Shown here: positions 1 through 9,633 of the stretch, one piece after another
Layout of the letters: every line of letters starts with the position of its first letter
How positions within the stretch are numbered: position 1 is the first letter of the stretch
Source: Pectobacterium aroidearum
Lineage (GTDB): Bacteria > Pseudomonadota > Gammaproteobacteria > Enterobacterales > Enterobacteriaceae
Length of the DNA stretch: 64,000 bases
Direction: 5' to 3'
Assembly (NCBI RefSeq): GCF_015689195.1
Contig: NZ_CP065044.1
Coordinates: forward strand, 4,712,001-4,776,000
The notes under the pieces: model-generated
The model's database searches: none
What the model was told of the DNA's origin: nothing
What the model saw: only the letters and a program-made list of their open reading frames with translations
Translations under genes and position numbers: made by a program

Positions 1-720
1 CCAGTTCCCCTGCGTTTTGTTATCGCCTTTCAGCGCTTTCGTCAGGTTGATGGCCTCGTGTGCCATTTGCGCGTTAAGCTGTTGCAGATTGCGGATTTCA
101 TGCGCCAGCGTGTGGCGCTCGCGCGCTTCCGCACCAAAACTGTCCTGAACCTGACGGCGGAAGCCATCAAGCTGCTCACGCAGCGGCATCAACAGCTTAT
201 CCAGACTCTGTTTATTTTGCTCATCCACTTTGCGGCCGCTGTGTTCAAAAATCCGGTTCGCCAGATTCTCAAACTGCGTCGTCAACCGCTGTTCGCTATT
301 TGCCAACAGCCGCTGCTTTTCTTCCGCCGCCATACGGGTTTCTTCCAGCCGAATGGTGACTTCTCGCAGCTCAGCTTCCTGTGCGCTATTTATTTCACGT
401 AGCGTCCGCAGTTCCTGATTTAACTGCACGCACTCTGCGCGAAGCTCGCCCAACTGTTGCAGCTTTTCATGGCTGGCAGAAAGCTGAGCGTGAACCGTGC
501 GCAGTTCCAGCTCGTTTTGCCGCAGCCGCTGTTCATCTTGCTGCTTGACCTGCTGCTGTTCGCTGAGCGACTGTTGAGTCTGCTGTAATGTCTGTGCCAG
601 CAACCGCTGTTCGGTGCCATGCTGCGACAGCTTCTGTTGATGAATCAGGCTGGCAATCAACCACCCGATCAGTAGCCCCACCGCACTGCCGCCCAGACCA
701 TAAAATATGCTGATATCCAC
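1..720 (-). CDS. rmuC: DNA recombination protein RmuC, N-terminal 240 residues (cut by window edge)
   Basis: Reading the minus strand from a GTG at 718-720 gives an open frame to base 1. It starts with a hydrophobic membrane-anchor segment (FYGLGGSAVGLLIGWLIA), continues as a Gln/Glu-rich coiled coil, and then has conserved RmuC text (FENLANRIFEH, LREQLDGFRRQVQDSFG, EIRNLQQLNAQMA, LKGDNKTQGNW). RmuC is a membrane-anchored protein with a nuclease-like C-terminal domain that limits inversions at short repeats; that domain lies outside the window. A GGAGG sequence precedes the GTG. It lies downstream of argH on the same strand, whereas E. coli rmuC is beside udp. Identity is confident from the conserved N-terminal half. 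Confidence 0.93.
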   Translation of the reverse strand, partial: MDISIFYGLGGSAVGLLIGWLIASLIHQQKLSQHGTEQRLLAQTLQQTQQSLSEQQQVKQQDEQRLRQNELELRTVHAQLSASHEKLQQLGELRAECVQLNQELRTLREINSAQEAELREVTIRLEETRMAAEEKQRLLANSEQRLTTQFENLANRIFEHSGRKVDEQNKQSLDKLLMPLREQLDGFRRQVQDSFGAEARERHTLAHEIRNLQQLNAQMAHEAINLTKALKGDNKTQGNW

Positions 721-887
721 TTTGCCTCCGCAGGCCTCTCACGCTGTCGGTCAAGGTAAAATGATACTGTATGGATGTCCAGAAACAATTCTGATGGGGA
801 GTAGGTTGAGCAGAAAAATGCGAGCCGCATTCCATATGAGTATGGGCATACGATAATTTTCAGAAGAATCAGAGGGGTAACACTGAA

Positions 888-922
888 ATTCCCCCAACGT
901 GGAACATTAACGTTGGGGGAAT
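888..922 (-). terminator. Hairpin downstream of argH
   Basis: A perfect 13-bp inverted repeat (888-900 and 910-922) with a 9-nt loop lies 30 bp past the argH stop. Only a short T tract (AATTT) follows it on the minus strand, so it is a plausible terminator for argCBH rather than a textbook one. Confidence 0.6.
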
Positions 923-951
923 GGAAGGTACAGCTTAGCGAAGAGTGCGAC

Positions 952-2325
952 TTAGGCTAAGCGCTGCTTCGCATCACTAATCGCTTTAGCGACCTGCTGC
1001 GGTGACACGCCACCTTGTGCTGCACGCTTATCCAGACAGGATTGCAACGCCAGAATCGGGTAGACATCCTCGCCAATCACGGCGCTGAATTTTTGCAGAT
1101 CGGCCAGCGGCAGCGCTTCCAATGCTTTACCCTGACGGATGGCTTCAACCACCGCTTCACCCACGATATGGTGCGCTTCACGGAATGGGACGCCTTTTGC
1201 GACCAGATAATCCGCCAGCTCTGTCGAGTTCGCGTAGCCTTGCTCAGCGGCCTCTTTACAACGCGGGCGTTTCACCTGAATGCCTTCCAGCACCAGCGCC
1301 GCCATCATCAGGCAGTCGTGCCAGGTGTCCAGCGCGTCAAACAGCCCTTCTTTGTCTTCCTGCATGTCTTTGTTATACGCCAGCGGCAGGCCTTTGAGCG
1401 TCATCATCATGCCGGTCAATGCGCCCTGTACGCGGCCACATTTACCGCGAATCAGCTCCAGCGCATCCGGGTTTTTCTTCTGCGGCATCAGGGAAGAACC
1501 CGATGTCACACGGTCAGACAACTCAACGAACGCCGCTTCACCGCTGTTGAAGAAGATCAGATCTTCGGCAAAACGCGACAGGTGGATCATGCCGATCGAA
1601 GCATCGGACAACAGTTCCAGTACATGATCGCGATCGGAAACCGTGTCCAGACTGTTACGCGTGGCGGATGCAAAACCCAACCAGCCAGCTAACTGCTCAC
1701 GGTCAATCGGATAAGCCGTTCCCGCCAGTGCGCCACAGCCCAGCGGGCTGACATCCAGACGCTTCAGCGTATCTTCCAGGCGGCTTTCATCACGCGCCAG
1801 CATCTCGTGGTAAGCCAGACACCAATGTGCAAACGTCACCGGCTGTGCGCGCTGCAAGTGAGTGTAACCCGGCATCACCGCATCCTGATTCGCTTCCGCC
1901 GTCGTGACCAGCGCCTGACGCAGCTGACGTACCGACAGCAGCAGTTCTGCAATCTGCGCCTTACACCAGAGTTTCAGGTCGGTGGCGACCTGATCGTTAC
2001 GACTACGACCGGTATGCAGCTTTTTACCTAAATCGCCCACTTTCTCGATCAGACGCTGTTCAACCCAGCTGTGAATGTCTTCTGCATCGCTTTGCAGGAT
2101 CATCTCAGGGTCAGCTTGTACCTCAACCAACAGCGCATTCAGCGCCTGTTCCAGTTGCTGCTGCTCCTGCTCGCTGAGCACATTGACCGTCACCAGCGCT
2201 TTCGACCAGCCGATCGAGCCAACGATGTCCTGTTCCGCCAGACGGTAATCAAACCGCAGTGAGTCATTAAATTGTTTAAAACGCTGATCTGCTGCCTGAC
2301 TAAACCGACCGCCCCACAAAGCCAT
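952..2325 (-). CDS. argH: Argininosuccinate lyase
   Basis: Splits argininosuccinate into arginine and fumarate, the last step of arginine synthesis, in the cytosol as a homotetramer. The fumarase/aspartase signature [12 protein letters not shown] and the N-terminal [10 protein letters not shown] are both present. With the ATG at 2323-2325 the protein is 457 residues, the E. coli length; GGGAG lies about 8 nt upstream. The frame stays open to 2349, but that extension has no family support. It is the last gene of argCBH, 62 bp after argB, and should share ArgR control from the argC promoter. Confidence 0.97.
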   Translation of the reverse strand: MALWGGRFSQAADQRFKQFNDSLRFDYRLAEQDIVGSIGWSKALVTVNVLSEQEQQQLEQALNALLVEVQADPEMILQSDAEDIHSWVEQRLIEKVGDLGKKLHTGRSRNDQVATDLKLWCKAQIAELLLSVRQLRQALVTTAEANQDAVMPGYTHLQRAQPVTFAHWCLAYHEMLARDESRLEDTLKRLDVSPLGCGALAGTAYPIDREQLAGWLGFASATRNSLDTVSDRDHVLELLSDASIGMIHLSRFAEDLIFFNSGEAAFVELSDRVTSGSSLMPQKKNPDALELIRGKCGRVQGALTGMMMTLKGLPLAYNKDMQEDKEGLFDALDTWHDCLMMAALVLEGIQVKRPRCKEAAEQGYANSTELADYLVAKGVPFREAHHIVGEAVVEAIRQGKALEALPLADLQKFSAVIGEDVYPILALQSCLDKRAAQGGVSPQQVAKAISDAKQRLA

Positions 2326-2356
2326 AACCCTTACTCCCAAAAATATCATTTACGTT

Positions 2357-2377
2357 GGTATGGCATCATGCCATACC
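2357..2377. repeat. Intercistronic hairpin between argB and argH
   Basis: A 9-bp perfect inverted repeat with a TCA loop sits in the 62-bp argB-argH gap. It has no T tract, so it is more likely an mRNA stability or processing element than a terminator (inference). Confidence 0.5.
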
Positions 2378-2387
2378 CAGAAACGAC

Positions 2388-3161
2388 TTACGCCAGAATA
2401 CGCGTACCAATCGCCACACCGTTGAACAGCGCAGGTAACTGTTCAGCATGACGCCAGCTGGCGATATCAACCGGACGACCCAGCGCACGAGCGGCATCCA
2501 GCGCGGCGTTAACCTTAACAATCATGCCATCGGTGATGATGCCCTGAGCAATCAGCTGTTCGGCTTTTTCCGCCGTCATTTCGGCAATACGCTGGCCTTT
2601 ACCGTCCAGAATGCCGCTCACGTCAGACAGCAGGATTAAATCCGCGCCGAGCGTTTGCGCCAGCGCCGTCGCTGCCTGATCGGCATTGACGTTCATCAGG
2701 TCACCCTGCGCCGTAATCCCGATAGAGCTGACAACAGGCAGATAGCCCGCAGACAGCAGCGTGTTCAGCAGCGCAGGCGATCCCGCTTCCGCTTTACCCA
2801 CAAAGCCCAGCGCTTCATCTAACTGCGTGACCGTCGTGCTGCCGCCATCGCCCAGACACAGGCCGACCGCGTTGATGTCATGCTTCTTCGCCCACGACAG
2901 CAGCGTTTTGTTAGCAGACCCCGCCAGCGCACCGGTGATGATGTCGATCTGATCGGCAGGCGTGACACGCAGGCCGTTTTTCTTCACAACAGGCAGCGAT
3001 AGCTTTTTCATCAGGTCATCCACCAGACAGCCGCCGCCGTGCACAATCACCAGCGGACGCTGATGTTCCTGACGGTAAGCCACCAGCGCGGTGAACAGAC
3101 GTTCCAGCGCTTCTTCGCTATCCAGTAAAACGCCACCTAACTTGATAATTAACGGATTCAT
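2388..3161 (-). CDS. argB: Acetylglutamate kinase
   Basis: Phosphorylates N-acetylglutamate with ATP, the second step of the acetylated arginine pathway. The 257-residue protein begins [15 protein letters not shown], with the KLGG phosphate-binding lysine, and has the VIVHGGG loop and a C-terminal NVNADQAA substrate region. Length matches the short, arginine-insensitive enterobacterial enzymes (about 258 residues). It lies 37 bp after argC and 62 bp before argH in one operon. Confidence 0.97.
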   Translation of the reverse strand: MNPLIIKLGGVLLDSEEALERLFTALVAYRQEHQRPLVIVHGGGCLVDDLMKKLSLPVVKKNGLRVTPADQIDIITGALAGSANKTLLSWAKKHDINAVGLCLGDGGSTTVTQLDEALGFVGKAEAGSPALLNTLLSAGYLPVVSSIGITAQGDLMNVNADQAATALAQTLGADLILLSDVSGILDGKGQRIAEMTAEKAEQLIAQGIITDGMIVKVNAALDAARALGRPVDIASWRHAEQLPALFNGVAIGTRILA

Positions 3162-3198
3162 TATGCTTCACGCCTCGAAATGTCGGGACCAGTAGTCA

Positions 3199-4203
3199 TT
3201 AAATTAACGATTGGGTTTCAGGGAAACCAAAACGAATGTTCATGCATTGCACGGCCTGTGCCGCTGCGCCTTTCAGCAGGTTATCTTCGGTTGCCACCAC
3301 GATCAGGTGCTCACCGTCAACGGAGAAACCGATATCGCAGAACGGCAGGCCAACAACAGATTTCAGCGCCGGAACACCCTTATCATACAAACGCACCAGC
3401 GGCTTATCGTGATAGGCGTTGTGATAGGCTTCGGCGACATCCTGCTGGGTTACACCCGGTTGCAGGCGGCAGGTGATGGTTTCCAGAATGCCGCGGGCGA
3501 AGTTGCCCAAATGCGGCGTGAAGATCACTGGCGTGCCGAGGTGCGTTGAAATTTCAGGCTCATGGCGGTGGTTGAAAATGCCGTACGGTTGAAAGCTGAC
3601 TTCGCAGAAGCTGTTGGTCATTGACGCTTTACGCCCCGCCCCACTCACGCCGCTAACGGCATTAATCACTGGCCACTGAGCCGGATTCAGCAGTTGTGCG
3701 TCCAGCAGCGGCTTCAGCGCCAGCTGCGCGGCCGTGGGATAACAGCCCGGAACGGCAATCAGCTGTGCCTGTTTTACGCTTTCCGCGCGCCATTCGGCCA
3801 GCCCATAAACCGCTTTTGCCAGCCAGTCAGGATGCTGATGCTCAAAACCATAATAGCGACGATAAAACTCGGCGTCCTGTACGCGGAACGCGCCGGATAA
3901 ATCAAAAACAGTGCAGCCAGCCGCCAGAAAAACCGGAGCCAGATCGTGGCTGACTTTGTGGTCAGTCGCCAGAAAAACGACATCCACGCCTTTCGCTGCT
4001 TCTTCAGCATCGGTCAGCGGTTTTACCGGTACGTCGATGATGCCTTTGAGCTGCGGATGTAAATCAGAAATCAATTTTCCTGCATCGACACTTTGCGCAG
4101 AAACCATCAAAGCGGTTATGTTCATCTGTGGGTGACGGTTCAGGTAGAGCGCAAGCTCAGCGCCGGTATAACCACTTGCACCAACAATCAGCGTATTCAG
4201 CAT
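3199..4203 (-). CDS. argC: N-acetyl-gamma-glutamyl-phosphate reductase
   Basis: NADPH-dependent reduction of N-acetylglutamyl phosphate to the semialdehyde, third step of arginine synthesis. The 334-residue protein starts [17 protein letters not shown] (Rossmann GxxGxxG) and carries the active-site cysteine in AVPGCYPTA, with HRHEPEI and HLGNFARGI further on. It is the first gene of argCBH and diverges from argE across a shared control region with two ARG boxes. Confidence 0.97.
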   Translation of the reverse strand: MLNTLIVGASGYTGAELALYLNRHPQMNITALMVSAQSVDAGKLISDLHPQLKGIIDVPVKPLTDAEEAAKGVDVVFLATDHKVSHDLAPVFLAAGCTVFDLSGAFRVQDAEFYRRYYGFEHQHPDWLAKAVYGLAEWRAESVKQAQLIAVPGCYPTAAQLALKPLLDAQLLNPAQWPVINAVSGVSGAGRKASMTNSFCEVSFQPYGIFNHRHEPEISTHLGTPVIFTPHLGNFARGILETITCRLQPGVTQQDVAEAYHNAYHDKPLVRLYDKGVPALKSVVGLPFCDIGFSVDGEHLIVVATEDNLLKGAAAQAVQCMNIRFGFPETQSLI

Positions 4204-4340
4204 GGGATCCGTATACCTTCTTATTTATCTATGGAACAGGTAACAGGGCTCACCAGCGTCGGTACGCTGTTCACCCGCGAAACTCAGTGAAAGTGACGAA
4301 TCGCCATCGCCGTACCTTTGGGTTTCCTTTCGCCGAGCAA

Positions 4341-4380
4341 TATTGTATTTTTATTCAAAATAAATGCATGAATATTGATA
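4341..4380. promoter_or_regulatory. Paired ARG boxes (ArgR operator) between argC and argE
   Basis: Two adjacent imperfect 18-bp palindromes, about 4341-4358 (core TATTTTTATTCA) and about 4362-4379 (core TGCATGAATATTGAT), fit the ARG-box consensus and resemble the E. coli argE/argCBH bipolar operator. ArgR with arginine would repress both directions. The sites are seen directly; regulation is inferred. Confidence 0.85.
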
Positions 4381-4405
4381 CTATCCTAACCAGAGGCTGT
4401 CAACA

Positions 4406-5557
4406 GTGAAGATGAATTTACCCCCTTTTATTGAGCTATATCGGGCATTGATCGCTACACCGTCCATCAGTGCCACCGACAGCGCGCTCGATCAAAGTAA
4501 TCATACCTTAATCAACCTGCTGGCAGGCTGGTTCGGCGATCTCGGCTTCCATGTGGAGGTCCAACCGGTTCCCGGCACCCTCAATAAATTTAATATGCTG
4601 GCGCGGATTGGTGAAGGAAAAGGTGGCTTATTGTTGGCAGGGCACACCGACACCGTCCCGTTCGACGACGGCCGCTGGACGCGCGACCCTTTCACGCTGA
4701 CCGAACACGACAATAAGCTGTACGGTCTGGGCACCGCGGATATGAAAGGGTTCTTTGCCTTTATTCTGGATGCCTTGCGCGATATCGATCCGACCAAACT
4801 GACGAAGCCGCTTTATGTGCTGGCGACAGCGGATGAAGAGACAACCATGGCCGGCGCCAAATATTTCTCCGAATCTACGCAGATTCGCCCGGACTGCGCC
4901 ATCATTGGCGAACCGACCTCGTTGCAGCCAGTGCGGGCGCACAAAGGCCATATGTCCAACGCGATCCGTATTCAGGGACAGTCCGGCCATTCCAGCGATC
5001 CTTCACGCGGCGTGAACGCGATTGAGCTGATGCATGAGGCGATTTCCCACCTGCTGGTGCTGCGCAACACCCTACAGGAACGCTATCACAACCCGATTTT
5101 CCACATTCCTCACCCCACCATGAATCTCGGCCACATTCACGGTGGCGATGCTGCTAACCGCATCTGCGGCTGCTGTGAATTGCATATGGATATCCGCCCA
5201 CTGCCGGGTATCACGCTTAACGATCTGGACGGACTGCTGTCAGAAGCGCTTGAGCCCGTTAGCCAGCGATGGCCGGGTCGGTTGACCATTAGCGAACTGC
5301 ACCCGCCGATTCCTGGCTATGAATGCCCACCGGATCACCGCTTGGTCTCGGTCGTGGAGAAGTTACTGGGGACGAAAACGGAAATCGTGAACTACTGCAC
5401 CGAAGCGCCGTTTATTCAGACGCTGTGCCCGACGCTAGTTCTGGGACCGGGATCGATCGAACAGGCGCACCAGCCGGATGAATACATTGATACCAAGTTT
5501 ATCAAACCAACGCGGGAGCTGATTTCGCAGGTGATTCACCACTTCTGCCATCACTGA
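4406..5557 (+). CDS. argE: Acetylornithine deacetylase
   Basis: Zinc/cobalt M20-family hydrolase that releases acetate from N-acetylornithine, giving ornithine. The metal-site segments [25 protein letters not shown] and [10 protein letters not shown] are present, plus IIGEPT and the closing STDxK-like end. The GTG at 4406 gives 383 residues, the E. coli length; an ATG two codons downstream (4412) is a possible alternative. It is transcribed away from argCBH under the shared ArgR operator. Confidence 0.97.
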   Translation: MKMNLPPFIELYRALIATPSISATDSALDQSNHTLINLLAGWFGDLGFHVEVQPVPGTLNKFNMLARIGEGKGGLLLAGHTDTVPFDDGRWTRDPFTLTEHDNKLYGLGTADMKGFFAFILDALRDIDPTKLTKPLYVLATADEETTMAGAKYFSESTQIRPDCAIIGEPTSLQPVRAHKGHMSNAIRIQGQSGHSSDPSRGVNAIELMHEAISHLLVLRNTLQERYHNPIFHIPHPTMNLGHIHGGDAANRICGCCELHMDIRPLPGITLNDLDGLLSEALEPVSQRWPGRLTISELHPPIPGYECPPDHRLVSVVEKLLGTKTEIVNYCTEAPFIQTLCPTLVLGPGSIEQAHQPDEYIDTKFIKPTRELISQVIHHFCHH

Positions 5558-5570
5558 TCCAACGCAAACG

Positions 5571-5600
5571 GCCTTGTCAGCTACGCTGGCAGGGCTATTT
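5571..5600 (+). terminator. Probable argE terminator
   Basis: An 11-bp stem with two G-T pairs (5571-5581 with 5585-5595, 3-nt loop) is followed by TATTTT. It sits only 12 bp before the GntR start codon, so that regulator may need its own promoter or read-through from argE. Confidence 0.65.
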
Positions 5601-5611
5601 TGAGACCGCCC

Positions 5612-6325
5612 ATGAAAAAGAAAGATTTCATCGCGCAGGATTTACTGAGCAAAATCTATCAGCACACCGACCCACTGCCGGAAAAGCTGCCGCCGGAACG
5701 CCAGTTGGCGGAGGAATACGGTGTGTCGCGCTTCACTATCCGCCAGGCGTTGGAAAAGCTCGCCAGTATTGGTGCGATCCATATGGTGCAGGGTTCAGGT
5801 AATTTTATTAATCAGGGCGTACGCAGTAACCCGCTGGTGTACAACTCGATTACCGAAAAGAAATTTAATCAGATTTCATCCCGCCTGCTTAGCCTACATA
5901 AGCGCCTGCCGAACCGAGAGGAGCAGCAGGTATTTGCTATCAGCGATAAAGAATTTATCTGGGAATTCAGCCGATTACGTTATGTCGATAACCGTAAGGT
6001 GCAGATCGAGATATCGAAAATGCCTGCCGCAGACTTCCCAGAGATGAATCAGAAGATTATTGAAGGTTCTATTCAGCAGTATGTGCTCAGCAAGGGCTAT
6101 GCGATTTCACACTACCTGACACATTATCAGGCAGTTAACGTCACCAAAGCTCAGGCTGAGCTGCTGGACTGCAAGAAAGGCACGGCCGCGATGCATATTC
6201 TTAATCGCGGCATTTTACAGGGCGGTCGCGTGTACGAATCGAGCGATATCATCGACATCAACTACACCTGTACCTACGTTATCCCCTTAAACCTCGATAA
6301 CCTGACCTTCCGCCAGTCGCCGTAA
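5612..6325 (+). CDS. GntR-family transcriptional regulator, HutC/FarR (UTRA) subfamily
   Basis: An N-terminal winged helix-turn-helix (LPPERQLAEEYGVSRFTIRQ, residues about 25-55) is followed by a C-terminal effector-binding UTRA domain (about 85-235). ATG 5612 gives 237 residues; a TTG at 5600 in the same frame overlaps the argE hairpin and is less likely. The UTRA domain suggests a sugar or sugar-acid effector. It sits next to a ManD-type dehydratase and a PTS permease, so it probably controls them (inference). The exact ligand cannot be read from sequence. Confidence 0.88.
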   Translation: MKKKDFIAQDLLSKIYQHTDPLPEKLPPERQLAEEYGVSRFTIRQALEKLASIGAIHMVQGSGNFINQGVRSNPLVYNSITEKKFNQISSRLLSLHKRLPNREEQQVFAISDKEFIWEFSRLRYVDNRKVQIEISKMPAADFPEMNQKIIEGSIQQYVLSKGYAISHYLTHYQAVNVTKAQAELLDCKKGTAAMHILNRGILQGGRVYESSDIIDINYTCTYVIPLNLDNLTFRQSP

Positions 6326-6331
6326 CGTTAC

Positions 6332-6482
6332 TTAGAACCTATCCCAGTAGGCGTTATTGGTGCAGCCAGTTTGGACGCGGACAGCGCGCAGAAACCGGAG
6401 CGTACACGCAGTACGTGAGGATTTCGAGCACTGCCCAGGTTCAAAATGGCAAATGAAATAGCCCTAATGGGATGGGTTCTTA
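6332..6482. repeat. MITE-like element with imperfect terminal inverted repeats, copy 1 (151 bp)
   Basis: The left end TTAGAACCTATCCCAGTAGG and the reverse complement of the right end (TAAGAACCCATCCCATTAGG) match at most positions, bounding a 151-bp non-coding sequence. It fills the gap between the GntR gene and the dehydratase gene, and its right end supplies the dehydratase stop codon. A shorter element with related ends lies at 58290-58360. It encodes no transposase, so it would be a non-autonomous repeat. Confidence 0.75.
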
Positions 6483-7679
6483 GGGCGTATGCATCGTGCC
6501 ATCAGGCAGGCGGCTCTGTGTCCATTCGTGCGGACGATAGACGACGGGGAACTGCCGCGCCGCGTCCAGATCGATCCCGACACCAATGCCGGGGCGCTCA
6601 ATCGGATACAGATAGCCATTCTCCGGCTCTACCGCCTGCGGGAAGACCTTACGGGTATTTTCCGGGTAAGCGACAAACTCCTGAATGGCGGCATTGTGCA
6701 GGTGGATATTGAGGTGAATGTTGACCGCCGCGCCGATAGGCGTCATATCCGGTGGGCAATGCCACGCCAGCCGAACGCCAAAGTTCTGACAGAGCGCACC
6801 CAGCTTCAGCGCAGGTGTAATCCCGCCAATCTGTGAGACATGGCAGCGAATGAAATCAATCTGCCGGTTAATCACTAGATTCTGCCACTCGGCAGGATTA
6901 TTAAATAGCTCCCCAGTCGCCAGCGGCACCGCGCTCTGGCTGCGGATCTGCGCCAACCACTCGTTTTGCGCAGGCGGCAAAATATCTTCGATGAAATAGG
7001 GACGATAGGCTTCTACTGCTTTGGCGAACTGCACGGCCTGATTCGGGAACAGACGCTCATGGACATCATGCAGAATGTGGAAGCGATCGCCGTATTTCTC
7101 GCGCAGCGCACGGAACATGGCGATCGTGTTAGCCATGTACTGATCTTGATCGTAATAGGCTCCTTCCGTTGGCTGGCGCGTACTGTGCAGCGCGTCAGGA
7201 TTGCCACCATAGAACCCTAACTGGCAGCGGATATGGCGATAACCCTGCGCATACAGCCGTTCTACGTCCTGATACAGCCCATCCAGCGTATCGCTGGCAG
7301 CATGACTGTAGGCCGCGATCGCATCGCGGGATTTCCCACCAAACAGGTGATAGAGCGGCATATCCGCCAGCTTGCCCTTGATGTCCCACAGCGCCATATC
7401 GACGCCCGCCACCGCATTGTTGATCACCGGCCCGTTACGCCAGTAGGCGTTAACCATCATCATGTGCCAGAGATCTTCGATATGGTTAGCATCCCTTCCG
7501 ACTAAAAGCGGTTTGAGGTACTCGTCGACCATCGCTTTTACGGCCAGCGGGCGCTGCTGGAAGGTCGCACAGCCATAACCCGTGATACCTTTATCTGTAC
7601 GAACCACCACCGTCACTAAATTATGGCGGTCAGGGCGGGTAACAAGACATTCAATGTCAGTAATGATTGTCGGTAACAC
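6480..7679 (-). CDS. Enolase-superfamily dehydratase, D-mannonate dehydratase (ManD/RspA) subgroup
   Basis: The 399-residue protein has the two-domain enolase fold layout. Probable metal ligands are D205 (in HDVHER), E231 (in YFIED) and E257 (in ATGELFNN), with H207 and the WHCPPD His307/Asp311 as candidate catalytic residues. Members of this subgroup dehydrate D-mannonate and/or D-gluconate, but some have little or no activity on known acid sugars, so the substrate is uncertain. It is transcribed divergently from the PTS gene and convergently with the GntR gene. Its stop codon lies in the end of a MITE-like repeat. Confidence 0.88.
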   Translation of the reverse strand: MLPTIITDIECLVTRPDRHNLVTVVVRTDKGITGYGCATFQQRPLAVKAMVDEYLKPLLVGRDANHIEDLWHMMMVNAYWRNGPVINNAVAGVDMALWDIKGKLADMPLYHLFGGKSRDAIAAYSHAASDTLDGLYQDVERLYAQGYRHIRCQLGFYGGNPDALHSTRQPTEGAYYDQDQYMANTIAMFRALREKYGDRFHILHDVHERLFPNQAVQFAKAVEAYRPYFIEDILPPAQNEWLAQIRSQSAVPLATGELFNNPAEWQNLVINRQIDFIRCHVSQIGGITPALKLGALCQNFGVRLAWHCPPDMTPIGAAVNIHLNIHLHNAAIQEFVAYPENTRKVFPQAVEPENGYLYPIERPGIGVGIDLDAARQFPVVYRPHEWTQSRLPDGTMHTP

Positions 7680-8001
7680 AAAAATATCCTCCGACGCATT
7701 TTCCGGAATAGCGATAACCGGTAAAGATGCAGTCTAAAAATCAGTTTCTTTTTTGTTTTCTACTTATTTTTTCTTTTATTGTAAATCTCTTATTTAAAAT
7801 AATTATTTTGGTTTGGAAAAGTCATCGAATTGATAAAAAAACCAGACCAATTATTGAATAATGGCAATAAAAACCCCTTTACAGGCTAATCATGTGATGA
7901 ATCTCATGTTTTATTGGTTTGTTTTTTATTTTTTAAGATTTTACTATCTGAGGAAATAATTCGGCCAAAAATAACATAAGGTCATGTTGGGGGTTTATTC
8001 C
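7680..8001. promoter_or_regulatory. Divergent control region of dehydratase and PTS genes
   Basis: A 322-bp AT-rich gap. It holds a CRP-like site at 7893-7908 (TGTGA, 6 bp, TCATG) oriented toward the PTS gene. Three copies of a TTGGTYTG-like motif occur: 7808-7816, 7842-7850 (reverse complement) and 7914-7921. TGGTCT half-sites are known for some HutC-type GntR regulators, so these may be operators of the GntR protein (inference). Confidence 0.5.
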
Positions 8002-9390
8002 ATGGGAAAAAATGACGTTATTCAGTCAATCATTAAACTGGTTGGCGGAAACGAAAACATTAATAAAGCCTGGCACTGTATGACGCGGCTTCGGTTTGAT
8101 TTAATTGATGAAAGTAAAGTGCAAACTGAGGCCATCAAGAATCTGCCAGGAATATTAGGTGCTCAACACCAAAGTGAGCAATTTCAGATTATTATCGGGC
8201 CACAGGTCAACGAGTATTACGAACTGCTGAGCGCACAGCTTTCCCCGACAGCACTTTCCTCCGCCGCGCCAGCGCAGCCAGACGCGCAGAAGTCGAAAAA
8301 AGGGCTGGTTTCGCTGTTCATGGATACGGTTTCCGGCGTGTTCGGCCCGATCGTTCCCGCCATCGCTGGCGCAGGGATGATCAAAGGACTGCTGGCCGGA
8401 TTGATCGCCATGAAAGTGATCTCCGCGAAAACCGATACGGTGATCGTCCTCGATCTGATCGCCAGCGGTGTGTTCTATTTCCTGCCGTTCTTCCTTGCGG
8501 TCTCGGCTGCCAAGATATTTAAAACGAACGAATATCTGGCGGCGGCCGTTGCGGCCTGCCTGATGTATCCGTCCTTGATGGAAGCGGCGAAGGCCTTAGC
8601 CAGCCACAGCCCCGATGCGGTCAGCGCGTTTTACTTCATGGGCATATTGCCCATTTCGGTGTTCAACTACTCTGCCAGTGTCATCCCGGTCATTTTCTCC
8701 GTGCTGGCATTGAGCTATATCCACCGCTGGGTCGATCGCATTATGCCTTCGGTGCTGAAAACCGTGTTTACCCCGACGCTGACGCTGTTTATCACCGCGC
8801 TGGTGTCGCTCACGGTGATCGGGCCATTCGGGATCTACCTCGGTAAACTGCTGGCGCTGTTTATTCAGAGCCTGTTCGATGTGTCATCTATCTTTGCCGG
8901 TTTCGTGGTGGGTGCAATTCGGCCTGTCGCCATCCTGACTGGTATGCATCACGCCATGACGCCTATTGCGCTGCAAAACTTCGCCGATCAGGGTTTTGAT
9001 ATGCTGATGCCGATGATGTGTATGGCTAACATGGCGATTGCGGGTTCCACGTTTGCCATCTACTTCCACGCCAAAACCCGTCAGGATAAATCTGTCGTGC
9101 TGTCTGCTGGGGTGTCTGCACTGCTCGGAATCACGGAACCCGCACTCTTCGGCGTGCTGACCAAGTACAAAAAAGCGTTTATCGCCGCCACCGTTGCTAG
9201 CTCTATCGCGTCGGCCTTTATCGCGTTCTTCGGTGTCCGGCTGTATGGCTACATTCTCTCGAGTATTTTCAGCCTGCCAGCCTACATCGGCCCGTACTTT
9301 AGCTACGCCGTTTCCGGCATGGCAATCGCCATCGTGCTTTCCTTCACGCTGACCTATATCCTGGTTGTCAGAGCCTCCAAACAGTCGTAA
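8002..9390 (+). CDS. PTS permease, EIIBC, glucoside family
   Basis: Transports and phosphorylates a sugar across the inner membrane. An N-terminal EIIB domain carries the phosphorylated cysteine in KAWHCMTRLRF (Cys26); a linker follows (about 80-110); then a multi-span EIIC domain with FGPIVPAIAGAGMIKG, TGMHHAMTP and GITEPALFGV, typical of the beta-glucoside/sucrose group. There is no EIIA domain, so phosphate probably comes from the glucose EIIA (Crr). ATG 8002 (462 residues) is preferred over ATG 7984 because of GGGG about 9 nt upstream. Substrate unknown. Confidence 0.92.
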   Translation: MGKNDVIQSIIKLVGGNENINKAWHCMTRLRFDLIDESKVQTEAIKNLPGILGAQHQSEQFQIIIGPQVNEYYELLSAQLSPTALSSAAPAQPDAQKSKKGLVSLFMDTVSGVFGPIVPAIAGAGMIKGLLAGLIAMKVISAKTDTVIVLDLIASGVFYFLPFFLAVSAAKIFKTNEYLAAAVAACLMYPSLMEAAKALASHSPDAVSAFYFMGILPISVFNYSASVIPVIFSVLALSYIHRWVDRIMPSVLKTVFTPTLTLFITALVSLTVIGPFGIYLGKLLALFIQSLFDVSSIFAGFVVGAIRPVAILTGMHHAMTPIALQNFADQGFDMLMPMMCMANMAIAGSTFAIYFHAKTRQDKSVVLSAGVSALLGITEPALFGVLTKYKKAFIAATVASSIASAFIAFFGVRLYGYILSSIFSLPAYIGPYFSYAVSGMAIAIVLSFTLTYILVVRASKQS

Positions 9391-9398
9391 CCGCACTC

Positions 9399-9418
9399 GC
9401 GGGGCCGTTGCGCCCCGC
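9399..9418 (+). terminator. Probable terminator after the PTS gene
   Basis: A 7-bp GC stem (GCGGGGC/GCCCCGC) with a 6-nt loop starts 9 bp after the PTS stop and is followed by a pyrimidine-rich CCTCTTTCCTCT tract. Confidence 0.6.
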
Positions 9419-9633
9419 CCTCTTTCCTCTCTGATTAGTAACCCTAATATCCGCGCCCCTGTAATTAAATTTCACAAATTGCCAAGCCCGCCTTAATGCA
9501 AGTACAAAGAATAAGGAGAAGAAAGAATCGTCAATTGACGAACCCGCCTTATCGTGGCTAGATGGAGGCAGTGCGTCAAAATATGTCAAGTGAAATAAAC
9601 TTACAAAAATGGTAGGGATGGGTCAGGGTAACT

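Noticed and set aside
1015-1692. 225-codon plus-strand open frame inside argH
   Set aside because: It is antisense to a conserved gene in GC-rich DNA, with no family text or start context.
5600-5611. TTG start extending the GntR protein by four residues
   Set aside because: The extension lies in the tail of the argE hairpin; ATG 5612 fits the family start better.
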